The notes under the pieces are model-generated. The model ran no database searches. It was not told where the DNA came from and saw nothing but the letters and a program-made list of their open reading frames with translations. Of a stretch of DNA of 64,000 bases, positions 1 to 8,495 are shown one piece after another. The stretch's first letter is position 1; each line of letters starts with the position of its first letter. The DNA is from Marinilabiliaceae bacterium. Lineage in GTDB: Bacteria; Bacteroidota; Bacteroidia; Bacteroidales; Marinilabiliaceae. The DNA is taken from assembly GCA_016933045.1 (NCBI GenBank), contig JAFGBR010000010.1, positions 98,371 through 162,370 of the forward strand. The letters run 5' to 3'. Position numbers and translations under genes: made by a program.

Positions 1-1506
1 AATTTTCTTGTCGTCCTCAAAAACTACAGCCCAGTCAGGGTTGTAATTACCAATCGGTGTTGGGATTTTAAACCAGTTTGGTAGTTTGAAATAAAACTTA
101 ATTTGGTCGCTTGTTTCACAGTCTTTTGCGAATTGGCTTTCTACTTTTGAATCCAACGGAATAAATTCGTTATAGATGGTTTTAGTATTGTCCGAAACTG
201 TGAAAGTGAAGTCATTCAGATAAATTTCAAGTTCCTGCGCTTCAAATAATGCCATTTCATAATCAGAATCTCCGATTCGTTGATATTTAATTCCGTCAAT
301 CATCAATGAATATAAAGTTCTCCTTATTGCTTGTGAAGCTAAGTCAAGAAACAATTGAGGATTTACTAAAATATCGCTGATACGACCTGATTTTACAAGT
401 ATTTCTTGAATCGTTGAGCGTGTCAATTCGGTTTTACTTTGTATATATCCCAAAACATCAGGAATTTTCCAAGAGTAACCGCCATACGATTCTATTTTAT
501 CACCAACATAATTTGTATCAACTCCCTCGTCTGTCATTTGTACCGATACTTTTGTTGAACGAATTGAAGGAGCTTTAATTTCAGGCAAATCTTTTACTGC
601 TTTGGAAGCAACAACAATCAAATCGTTTGTATCATAATCAACCCGATAAGTAGTTTTCTTTTTCAATTTTTCCCAAATCTCAAGAAAACGAGGGTCAGCT
701 TCAAATCCTTTACGATAATTAATTTTAGTTCGGTCTTTAGAGTTTTTAATTCTGCCTTTAAATTCAACTCCGCAATCGTCTTCTATTTCCTGTTGCAAGG
801 CTTTTGCAAAGTCGTCATAGGCTTCATTTGCAATTACTGTCAATCAGTTTATATTCTGGTCGTAAATTCGGTTCCCGTTTTGGTCAACCGATAAACGCAA
901 TCCACGACCAATTTCCTGACGTTTTTTAATATCTGATTTTGTTTCGTTGAGCGTACAAATCTGAAAAACATTTGGGTTGTCCCAACCTTCACGCAATGCA
1001 GAATGTGAAAAGATAAAACGCAATGGATTTTCGATGTCCAATAGCTTCTCTTTATCTTTCATTATCAAATTGTATGTATCATCGTCAGCCTGTGTTTCGC
1101 CCGATGTATCTTTAAGTTTTCCTTTTTTGTCTTGTGAAAAATACCCATTGTGTATTTCGTCAATCAAATGTTTATCTAATTTCTGAAACGCTGGTTTTGA
1201 AATAAACTCTTTATAAATTTCCTCGAACCATTCAGCAAATTTGCCTTGCAATGGATTTCCCGATTCATCGTACTGACGGTAATTGGCAACCTTATCAATG
1301 AAAAACAGCGATAATACTTTAATTCCTTTTGGATTTAAGCGTAATTCCTTTTTTAAGTGTTCTTCAACGGTCTTCCGTATCTGAAATTTCATTACTTCGT
1401 CATTCAAACCGCCTTGGGTATCGCCTTTGTAAAGAATGTTTCCGTTTGAAAGTGAAATACAGTTATTCGATGCGTCTATTTCTTCAATTGTGTCGCCAGT
1501 GGCGAC
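1..1506 (-). pseudogene. Type III restriction endonuclease Res subunit, 3' remnant with internal stop
   Basis: This is the back half of a type III restriction helicase-nuclease, running off the left edge of the window. Reading right to left, the frame opens at about 1506 (TIEEIDASNN), passes KGDTQGGLNDEV and the helicase motif VI-like stretch RQEIGRGLRLSVDQ, then meets TGA at 844-846. The same frame stays open from 843 to 1 and continues the protein (LTVIANEAYDDFAKALQQEI, then IGNYNPDWAVVFEDD near the edge), so the TGA is a point nonsense change; the family usually has a basic residue there and CGA to TGA would explain it. The N-terminal motor half (Walker A, DE-box) is missing because the fragment is fused at its 5' side to a DUF1016 gene. 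It cannot make a working Res. Family assignment is firm; loss of function is inferred. Confidence 0.85.
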
Positions 1507-1793
1507 ACAATTTCAATATCGTGAAATTGGTCGGCAAACTGCATCATTCTCCGCAAATTACGCATCTCAAAACTTTTGCCATAAAATTCTGTCAATTGTC
1601 GTGCCACTGTACCGACAATCTCTTTTCCGTATTCGGCACGCTCATTATTGAGTATGTGTTCGTTTATGGTTTTCCCAACCTGCCAATAGGTTAGCACAAC
1701 TGTACTGTTTACCTGTACGGCAACCTGCTTTTTGCCCTTCTCTATTATGGAGGTAAGCTCCTGAAATAAAACGATATTGCTTTCTTCTTTCAT
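1476..1793 (-). pseudogene. DUF1016/YhcG-type PDDEXK nuclease family protein, 5' remnant
   Basis: The start is ATG at 1793 and the first ~100 residues are a recognisable DUF1016 N-terminal domain (LTYWQVGKTINEHIL, then YGKEIVGTVARQL, then EIVSPLATQL). After that conserved motif, where family members continue with a Ser-Trp-Ser-His-type stretch and a PDDEXK nuclease half, the sequence turns into the res gene in another reading frame and the DUF1016 frame stops at 1476. Only about a third of the usual length remains, so the nuclease domain is gone. Genes of this family are often found inside restriction-modification loci in Bacteroidota, which fits the mod and res remnants on either side. Probably non-functional. 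Confidence 0.8.
1486..1512. repeat. 27-bp perfect palindrome at the DUF1016/res fusion point
   Basis: Arms aattgtgtcgcca and its reverse complement flank a single central G. On the minus strand it encodes the DUF1016 motif EIVSPLATQL, so much of the palindrome may be native to that gene. Its downstream end (acacaatt) is also where the res frame (TIEEIDAS) begins, so it coincides with the deletion junction. Confidence 0.8.
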
Positions 1794-1863
1794 TTAATTT
1801 CGAGTTATTTACATGTTTTCGGAATTATGATTTCAGATTTTTGAATTTATTTGACTCTCCATT

Positions 1864-1884
1864 CATCAATCATCAATCATCAAT
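1864..1884. repeat. Short tandem repeat, three copies of catcaat
   Basis: Three exact 7-bp units lie between the end of the mod remnant and the DUF1016 remnant, reaching into the first base of the mod stop codon. This looks like simple slippage sequence with no evident function. Confidence 0.7.
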
Positions 1885-3073
1885 CAAATAGTTTTAAATT
1901 CAATCCCTGCATCTTTCATTTGCAGTGCAGTATTGGTTTTTAACTGGTCATTTCCTTTAAACAAGCGGTCGAGTGCAATAACTTTTTGCGGTTTTTCATT
2001 TAAAACAGCAGTAACAATTTCCTGTGTAGCTTTTTCAAGCATAAGCACCATCTCATTAGTATTGATACAGAAGTATTCGTTTTTATGCTTTATGTATGAA
2101 TTAATATCTTTTCCACTTTTTAGTAATAATTCATAAACCATATTTTCAATAGTCGCTTTTTCAGAAACAGGGTCAACAAACAATTTCATCTGTTCTTCCA
2201 ATGCTTTTGCATCTTTGCCCTCAATTTGTTGCCATTGTTTGAAATTACTGTCGGATAGTTTAAGGACTTTAAAGCCTAAATCAATTTGCTTTTCTTCATC
2301 GCCTTGTTCAAAATCAAGCTTACCTTTTTTCTTTTCATTTTCGGCTTTGATTTCGTTAGCTATTTTTTTTGAAGCTTTTCTGATTCTATCTTTTGCTACA
2401 TCTGAAATTGTTTTATAACCTAATTTGAAAGCTTCACTCTTTTCTTCACAAAGTTCTGGTAACTGTATGCAAATACATTTTCGACTACCACCATCTTCTT
2501 TATTTAAATCCATTACTGCATGTGCGGTTGTTCCCGAACCTGAGAAAAAATCAAGAATTAAGTCATTTGACTTGGTCCCAACTATTAAAAGCTTTTTTAT
2601 AAGATTAGCAGGTTTGGGATTTGAAAAAACACCTGTTTTGCCAAACAATTCTTTAGCTTCGCTTGAAGCATGTGTATTTAGTATTCCTTGAATAATATTT
2701 TTATATGGTGAACTTCGTTTAATTTTTTTGCCTTCATTGTCTACATTAAGATAAATCTTATAATAAACACCCCAACCACATTCTTTTGATGTTGATTCCT
2801 GAACTTCAATAAATCCATTTTTTATTCCCCATTCTAGTTTATCTTTACCCCATTTCCATCTCCAACCATCATTAAATTTTTCTTTGCGTCCATTAGGGAA
2901 AATGATTTTACCATCAGGAGTTTTTACACCATAATCGAGGCTTTCATAATATCTTCTCCGAGCGTTGCTTTTAATCTTTCAAAATCAACTTTGCCCTCGC
3001 TGAATACTTCGGGCATTAATTCCTGTAACTGTTTTAGTTTTACCTCATTGGGTGTAAGGCTTTTTCCGTCCAT
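1884..3073 (-). pseudogene. Type III DNA methyltransferase Mod subunit with internal deletion and frameshift
   Basis: The gene starts at ATG 3073 with a good Shine-Dalgarno (aaaggag) and a normal Mod N-terminus (MDGKSLTPNEVKLKQL, continuing to VDFERLKATLGED). Near 2955-2960 the sequence passes abruptly into the downstream part of Mod in a different frame (YYESLDYG, then NGRKEKFNDGWRWKWGKDKL) and runs on to the stop at 1884. The late part contains methyltransferase motif I, DFFSGSGTTAHAVM, placed as in beta-class enzymes, and the usual C-terminal region. The stretch carrying the DPPY catalytic motif is absent, so roughly 200 or more residues were lost and the frame was broken. Without the DPPY motif it cannot methylate DNA. 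Part of the decayed type III locus with DUF1016 and res. Confidence 0.85.
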
Positions 3074-3139
3074 ATATTGTTAATCTCCTTTATTATCAAA
3101 TTTAATATTCAAAATTTCGCAATTTACAATTTTCATTTG

Positions 3140-4169
3140 TTAATCAGTCCGCAGTGGGTCGGCAAAAATATAGAGTAGCCACTTGTAAAAAATATGGGCT
3201 ACAGCCATAATAATCAGGTAAACGGTATTTTTTTCCAAGAAGCTAGGGCATTGAATTCCAATTAAAATCGTTGTTCTGCATATCGAAAACTCGCTCACTG
3301 TCGCCCCTTCTGTTATTAAACACAATTGCATCTTTTTTAGAAATATCCCAATCATTGATGATAATTAACAGGTAGTAGTTAACATCGTTTATAAAAAGAG
3401 ATATTTGGCCGGTTTTGTTGGACATACGGTAAGCTATGATACGGTGATAGTAATTTCCAAATTGATATTTGAAACTGATAACCTCCATGTCTTGAAAATT
3501 TATGGTACAGGGTTTCCAATTGTCAGTATCGGCAGCTGTTGTTAATAAGATCTCTGAATTTGATGCCCTTATCGAAAAAAGGATGTCCCTCTGGTGAAAA
3601 TAATCTATGACTTCTTTTATGTACGAGCCAAAATCTATCCGGGCATAACGGGGCTTTACACCTTTGTTGGACAATATCTCCATTGCCCTTTTATGTGTTG
3701 ATAACTGGGCAGTTTTAACGTTACAGTTACCATTTCAACCTTCGATGTAAACAGTGATGTTTGAAATGGTAGCGACTACGTGGAAATATCCTTTCTTGTT
3801 TTTGTAACTGTATTCTGCATCATAGTTATCGGCAGGGAAAAATTGGTGGTCAAAATTATAGACCAATGCTTTATCTGCCGGGTTTATCTGGTTGAACTTT
3901 ATTGCACTATCAACCAAAAACTCATTCATCCTTGTATTGATAATGATTTTGTTTGTCTTGCTATGTCCGGTTTTTATGTAATCACACGAAACGGATAATT
4001 CAACATCACCCCGAAGGATTGTATCTGTAGATGGGATACTGATCCCTTATAAATTGTTTAATGTATTATCCCTTACGTAATTTACACCTTCTGTAACATT
4101 GCCACTACTGTAAGCAAAATAGAATCTACTTAACAAAATATCGAAGTAGTTAAACCCAATTTTTTTCAT
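3140..4169 (-). pseudogene. Decayed IS1380-family transposase
   Basis: From a start at about 4169 (MKKIGFNYFDILLSR) one frame can be followed to about 3243 and matches IS1380-type DDE transposases: YSSGNVTEGVNYVRDN, STDTILRGDVELS, DKALVYNFDHQF (catalytic Asp region), GVKPRYARIDFGSYIKEV and the late NDW segment. It is interrupted by an in-frame TAA at 4047-4049 and an in-frame TGA at 3735-3737, and the last part (ENTVYLIIMAVAHIFYKWLL) is in another frame ending at 3140. The remnant is shorter than the usual ~430 residues, so some sequence is also missing. It cannot encode an active transposase. No clear terminal inverted repeats or target duplication were found, so the original element boundaries are unknown. 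Confidence 0.75.
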
Positions 4170-4266
4170 TCTTATACCAAGTTAATTGTCAATAAAAACA
4201 ATTTCGCCATGTGTAAAAAGTTGCTCATGTATAAGGTGAATCCCACCCAATGGCGTTATATTTGAA

Positions 4267-4309
4267 TCGAAAATTTTAATCATCTACCTAAATAGGTAAA
4301 AATTTTCGA
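4267..4309. repeat. Inverted repeat upstream of the transposase remnant
   Basis: An 11-bp perfect inverted repeat (tcgaaaatttt at 4267-4277, its complement at 4299-4309) encloses an imperfect acctaaataggt palindrome. It lies just outside the 5' end of the transposase remnant and could be what is left of an element end, or a hairpin; neither can be decided here. The rest of 4170-4386 shows no gene. Confidence 0.5.
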
Positions 4310-4386
4310 GACTTGCATTTACTTGTAGGTCTTATTTATCAAGACTTTTTAAGTTTTATCAAAATATTTATTACAGAAGTAAGGAA

Positions 4387-6174
4387 TTAATAAGGAATAC
4401 TTATAAAAATTTTTGTTCCTTTATTAATTTCAGATTTCATATAGATATCTCCTTTAAGTAATTGAACTATCCCTTTAGAAATAGATAAACCTAACCCAAT
4501 TCCAGTATTAAAATCAGAACTTTTACGAAAAGAATCAAAAATAATAGGGATAATATCTTCCGAAACTCCTTTTCCGGTATCAAAAATCTCAAAAACAACC
4601 TCTTTTTCTGAACATTGAACCAACAATTCAATTTCACCTTTATCTGTAAATTTTATAGCATTATCAATAACATTATCTATTACTTGTTTCAACCTTTTAT
4701 AATCTGTTCGCATACTAGCTTTTACCTCAGGAATTAAATTTTTAACAGAGAATATAATACAATCTTTCTTCCCGGACTTTTCAATTTTCAAAATAGTATC
4801 AGCCTCAACTTCAGATATAAATGCAAAAAGGTTAATTTGTGTCATATAAATTTGTAATTGACCACTATGAATTTTGGATATATCAATAATATCATCCATT
4901 ATTACTAATAATCGATCAATACTTTTTGTTAAAATAGATTGATATTCAACCATTGTAGACATTTCAACCGAGTTGGAAATCAGTATCTCACTAAAACCCA
5001 TAATACCGTTTAAAGGAGTTCGAATTTCATGAGATATATTATTTAAAAATGCAGTTTTTAAATTATTTGCCTCTTCTGCTTTATTTAAAGCCATTTTTAG
5101 CTCACTCGTCTTTTCCTCAACTCTTTTATTTAAGGTATGATTCCATATAACCATAATTAAAAAAATCAGTAAGAAAATTACCACTGAACCGGTAATTATT
5201 ATACCAATAAAATACTGAACAACAGGCTTTAAAACAAACTCATATGGTATAGAAATCCCAATTGACCAATATTTTTTTGAATTCCCAAATTTTACAGGCA
5301 GAAGAATTACCAGATACTCTCTATCATTATATCCTTCATACCTAAAAGTCTCTGAATAACCTCCTTTCAAACTATTATTAACAATTTCTTCTTTATTAAG
5401 TGAAAGTGTTGAAAAAAAACTTTTTCCAACAACTCTTTTATCAGGATATGATACGACCATACCATTATTAGAAAGCAAAAACACAAAACCTTCATCAAAT
5501 GGCTTAATATTAGCAAGTTCACTCTGAAGTGTATCAAGCCTTTTATCTATCCCTACAACACCTATAAATTTATCATTAGAAATAATAGGGGAAATAATAC
5601 TTATTTCAAGAACACGGTCACTGCTATAAGGATATTTCCAATAATAGGGTTCTGAAATATAATCTTCCTGTTTATTTTTAGGTATTGTGTACCAATCTTC
5701 ATCTTCAGGATTATAATATATTTCATTCTTTTCATAAAACTTTTTTGAATTTGTCCTAAATGTTGAATAATAAAAACGCTCATTGGCAGCATCTTCTTTA
5801 TCAATACTATTCCTTTCACAGACTGTATAAAGATTATAAATTTGAGGATTTTTTAAAAAAGTTATTTTATGTGTTGCCCTGAAACATTCTCTTCGTACTT
5901 TATATGAAATATCATTGTAGTTACTAACATTATTGGCTAAAGTTTGGGTAATAACCAAATCCTTTTCAATACTATTCTTTACGAAATTACCATAATTCGA
6001 AGCAAGTTCAATTGCTTGTTTTATTGAGATAATTTTTTGTTGCCCCTTAATTTTATTGAATAATACAGCTGCTATTAATGTTACAGCAACAAAACTGAAA
6101 AGCATAAATACAGCAACAGCAAACAATCCATATTTATGAAATATCTTTGAAATACTATCAATTATCAAAAACAT
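4387..6174 (-). CDS. Membrane sensor histidine kinase with extracellular Cache-like domain
   Basis: A 595-residue inner-membrane kinase. Transmembrane segments lie near residues 16-40 and 321-344; the ~280 residues between them resemble a dCache ligand-binding domain (an FYEKNEIYYNPEDEDWY stretch, then FIGVVGIDKRLDTL and FVFLLSNNGMVVSYPD, typical of Cache repeats). A short linker leads to HisKA with the H-box at H382 (NNISHEIRTPLNG) and then a HATPase_c domain with N-box NVIDNAIKFTD, G1 DTGKGV and G2 GIGLGLSISKG. It should autophosphorylate H382 on binding a small extracellular molecule, perhaps an organic or amino acid. It carries no receiver domain and has no adjacent response regulator, so its partner is unknown. 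Start ATG 6174. It stands alone between the decayed restriction locus and cobO. Confidence 0.9.
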   Translation of the reverse strand: MFLIIDSISKIFHKYGLFAVAVFMLFSFVAVTLIAAVLFNKIKGQQKIISIKQAIELASNYGNFVKNSIEKDLVITQTLANNVSNYNDISYKVRRECFRATHKITFLKNPQIYNLYTVCERNSIDKEDAANERFYYSTFRTNSKKFYEKNEIYYNPEDEDWYTIPKNKQEDYISEPYYWKYPYSSDRVLEISIISPIISNDKFIGVVGIDKRLDTLQSELANIKPFDEGFVFLLSNNGMVVSYPDKRVVGKSFFSTLSLNKEEIVNNSLKGGYSETFRYEGYNDREYLVILLPVKFGNSKKYWSIGISIPYEFVLKPVVQYFIGIIITGSVVIFLLIFLIMVIWNHTLNKRVEEKTSELKMALNKAEEANNLKTAFLNNISHEIRTPLNGIMGFSEILISNSVEMSTMVEYQSILTKSIDRLLVIMDDIIDISKIHSGQLQIYMTQINLFAFISEVEADTILKIEKSGKKDCIIFSVKNLIPEVKASMRTDYKRLKQVIDNVIDNAIKFTDKGEIELLVQCSEKEVVFEIFDTGKGVSEDIIPIIFDSFRKSSDFNTGIGLGLSISKGIVQLLKGDIYMKSEINKGTKIFISIPY

Positions 6175-6437
6175 AATGCTGTTTGTGTTCGTTTGTGCTT
6201 TTCTATTATTATTCCATTATTGACTCAAAAAAATAAAATAAATTAACCCAGATTAATATATCAAATTATTAACAAATATCAAACAATCAATGTTTAAAAC
6301 CAATTGCATAATTAAAACAACAAATTTTACAAAAAAGCCTAATACCGTTTAGATTGATAGTATTCAAAACCTTTTATTTATCTTTTACTCCTTATATTCA
6401 AAAAAAATATCAGAAATAAAACTTAATTGATAAAACC

Positions 6438-6974
6438 ATGAAAAAAACAGGCTTAAACATTGTATTAACCGGCGATGGAAAAGGTAAAACAACCTCATCT
6501 TTAGGTATGATTTTGCGGGCTTTAGGTCATCAAAAAAAAGTATGCTTAATACAGTTTTTAAAATCGCCCGACTCAGGATACGGCGAAATTAATATTTTAA
6601 ACAAACTGGGTGTAGAAAATTATCAAATTGGTGCCGGTTGTACCTGGATTGCCGATGACAATGATACCATTGATGAAGCAAAAAAAGCCTGGACCTTAGC
6701 CTGCGAAAAAATTAACAGTAACACATACGATTTAATTGTATTAGATGAAATAAATCATGTTATTAACTTCCCAAATTCAATTGGTAGATGTTTATTCACA
6801 CCTGATGATTTAATTCAAATAATGCGAAATAAACCCGAAAAACTAACCTTAGTTCTAACCGGTCGTTACGCATCACCCGAAATAATTGCTGAAGCCGATA
6901 CTGTTTCAGAAATTAAGTGCATAAAACATCACTACCAAAATGGAATAAAAGCCACAAAAGGAATTGAGTATTAA
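6438..6974 (+). CDS. cobO: Corrinoid adenosyltransferase (CobA/CobO/BtuR family)
   Basis: This 178-residue cytoplasmic enzyme transfers the 5'-deoxyadenosyl group from ATP to cob(I)alamin or cobinamide, giving the adenosyl cofactor. The N-terminal P-loop GDGKGKTT (residues 12-19) is the variant used by this family, followed by the Walker-B-like stretch YDLIVLDEINHVI and the C-terminal family signature GRYASPEIIAEADTVSEIKC ending KGIEY. Length is normal. No other cobalamin gene is nearby, so it may serve salvage of imported corrinoids. It is a monocistronic plus-strand gene that converges on the ribosomal protein operon across a strong terminator. Confidence 0.93.
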   Translation: MKKTGLNIVLTGDGKGKTTSSLGMILRALGHQKKVCLIQFLKSPDSGYGEINILNKLGVENYQIGAGCTWIADDNDTIDEAKKAWTLACEKINSNTYDLIVLDEINHVINFPNSIGRCLFTPDDLIQIMRNKPEKLTLVLTGRYASPEIIAEADTVSEIKCIKHHYQNGIKATKGIEY

Positions 6975-7215
6975 ATAATAACTAAGTATGCATAAATATT
7001 ATATATGTTACTCTTGCAATTCAATTGAAGGTAAGCAAACCGGCACAAGAAACAACAATTAAAAACCAAAAATTTTCGATGCTAAAAAGAACATGTTTGA
7101 ATTATTATTAAAGCGTTAAATAAATTAAAACACTTATTCATGCAAATTTATAATAGCTAACCAACCTCTTAAAAAAACTCATTATATATTGAATATATTA
7201 ATTACGAATAATACC
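6975..7215. other. Non-coding stretch downstream of cobO
   Basis: AT-rich sequence between cobO and the shared terminator. A 24-codon reading frame (ATG at 6988, MHKYYICYSCNS) faintly recalls the start of a GIY-YIG protein but is too short to support. Nothing else is seen. Confidence 0.5.
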
Positions 7216-7251
7216 AAAAGAAAGGCTGTCAAATATGACAGCCTTTCTTTT
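7216..7251. terminator. Bidirectional terminator between cobO and rplI
   Basis: A 16-bp perfect stem (7216-7231 with 7236-7251) has a 4-nt loop, GC-rich centre (ggctgtca/tgacagcc) and A/T tails on both sides, so it can end transcripts from both convergent units. Confidence 0.88.
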
Positions 7252-7299
7252 CTGTTTGTTTGAAAAAAGTTTTCGTTTAATTATTTATAAACGATTATA

Positions 7300-7746
7300 T
7301 TATTCTGCGACCACTTTAAAAGAGATCTGAACTTTCACTTCGCGATGTAATTTTAAAGTAGCAGAGTATTCACCAACTTCTTTAACTGTATCTTCCTTAA
7401 GGATGATATTCTTACGTTCGATAGAAAAGCCTTCTTTTTGTAAAGCCTCAGCTATTTGAATAGTATTAACCGATCCAAATATTTTACCACTTGAGCTTGT
7501 TTTTGCTCCAATTGTAAGCGATTTTCCTTCCAATTGTTTACCTAACTCAATAGCTTCATTCTTAATTTTCTCTTCTTTATGTGCACGCTGACGCCTGTTC
7601 TCTTCGTGCACTTTAATTGCCGAAGGAGTTGCTAACACAGCAATGCCTTTAGGAATTAAGTAGTTTCTGCCATAACCTGGTTTTACTGCAACGATATCGT
7701 TCTTTGAACCCAGATTATTAACGTCTTCTTTTAATATTACTTGCAT
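7300..7746 (-). CDS. rplI: 50S ribosomal protein L9 (bL9)
   Basis: This 148-residue protein of the large subunit binds 23S rRNA and extends away from the ribosome. The N-terminal domain carries the L9 signature (VKPGYGRNYLIPKGIAV, residues ~21-37), a charged connecting helix follows (HEENRRQRAHKEEKI), and the C-terminal domain contains the conserved KIFGSVNTIQIAEAL stretch. Length is normal. It is the last gene of rpsF-rpsR-rplI, 17 bp after rpsR, and is followed by the terminator at 7216-7251. Confidence 0.97.
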   Translation of the reverse strand: MQVILKEDVNNLGSKNDIVAVKPGYGRNYLIPKGIAVLATPSAIKVHEENRRQRAHKEEKIKNEAIELGKQLEGKSLTIGAKTSSSGKIFGSVNTIQIAEALQKEGFSIERKNIILKEDTVKEVGEYSATLKLHREVKVQISFKVVAE

Positions 7747-7763
7747 GTTAATATCCTCCTTTT

Positions 7764-8033
7764 TTATTTCATCAAATCAGTTACATATGGAAGAAGAGCT
7801 AAATGTCTTGCTCTTTTTACCGCTTGAGCTACTTTACGCTGATATTTCAACGAAGTACCGGTTAATCGACGAGGAAGAATCTTACCTTGTTCATTCAAGA
7901 ATTTCTTTAAAAATTCAGGATCTTTATAATCGATGAATTTAATTTTACTTTTCTTAAAGCGACAATATTTCTTCTTTTTAATCTCAACCGATGGAGGAGT
8001 TAAATATCTTATTTCACTTTGATTCTGTGCCAT
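7764..8033 (-). CDS. rpsR: 30S ribosomal protein S18 (bS18)
   Basis: This 89-residue small-subunit protein binds next to S6 on the platform of the 30S subunit. Recognised by the S18 core: [37 protein letters not shown] and the terminal [13 protein letters not shown]. The lysine-rich N-terminal extension ([14 protein letters not shown]) is usual for Bacteroidota. It is translated from the rpsF transcript, beginning only 2 bp after the rpsF stop. Confidence 0.97.
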   Translation of the reverse strand: MAQNQSEIRYLTPPSVEIKKKKYCRFKKSKIKFIDYKDPEFLKKFLNEQGKILPRRLTGTSLKYQRKVAQAVKRARHLALLPYVTDLMK

Positions 8034-8035
8034 GA

Positions 8036-8386
8036 TTAATTCTCCTTTACCTCTTTTTTAGTTGCACTTCTTCTTTTTTCACTGTACTGCATTGAGTACT
8101 TATCCATTTTAAAAGTTAAAAAACGAATCACTCGTTCATCGCGACGATACTGAACTTCTAACTTATCAATGAATTCAGGTTTTGCTTTAAACTCAAGTAC
8201 CTGATAAAATCCGGTAGATTTCTTTTGAATCGGGTAAGCCAACTTTCGTAGCCCCCAGTTTTCTTCATGAACAATCTCACCTTCATTTTCAGTAACGAGA
8301 GTCTTAAATTTCTCTACCGCTTCCTTCATCTGAGCATCAGATAAAACGGGAGTTAAAATGAAAACGGTTTCATACTGATTTAACAT
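8036..8386 (-). CDS. rpsF: 30S ribosomal protein S6 (bS6)
   Basis: This 116-residue small-subunit protein pairs with S18. The sequence has the S6 hallmarks: start [17 protein letters not shown], then [20 protein letters not shown], and FYQVLEFKA, with a basic C-terminal tail ([13 protein letters not shown]). It is the first gene of the operon, and as in other Bacteroidota there is no ssb or priB gene between rpsF and rpsR. A TAnnTTTG-type promoter box lies 34 bp upstream. Confidence 0.97.
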   Translation of the reverse strand: MLNQYETVFILTPVLSDAQMKEAVEKFKTLVTENEGEIVHEENWGLRKLAYPIQKKSTGFYQVLEFKAKPEFIDKLEVQYRRDERVIRFLTFKMDKYSMQYSEKRRSATKKEVKEN

Positions 8387-8419
8387 ATCACAAAAAATTA
8401 ATTAATATTTAATGAGGCG

Positions 8420-8427
8420 CAAAATTA
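8420..8427 (-). promoter_or_regulatory. Probable -7 box of the rpsF operon
   Basis: On the minus strand this reads TAATTTTG, matching the Bacteroidota -7 consensus TAnnTTTG. It is 34 bp upstream of the rpsF start. A clear -33 TTTG was not found at the usual distance. Confidence 0.45.
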
Positions 8428-8495
8428 TATCTTTTTTACGCCATATCCAATAGTTTATTATAAAAATGATTTTCAACAAATATAACTGATCTAAA

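Noticed and set aside
1329..1694. Plus-strand open frame of 121 codons across the DUF1016-res junction
   Set aside because: It lies antisense to two clearly recognised remnants and has no protein-like features.
1864..1884. catcaat tandem repeat as a phase-variation tract
   Set aside because: It lies outside coding frames, after the mod gene's last sense codon, and the unit is short with only three copies.
6988..7059. A 24-codon frame resembling the beginning of a GIY-YIG protein
   Set aside because: Too short, no Shine-Dalgarno and the likeness rests on a few residues; the following sequence does not continue the domain in any frame.
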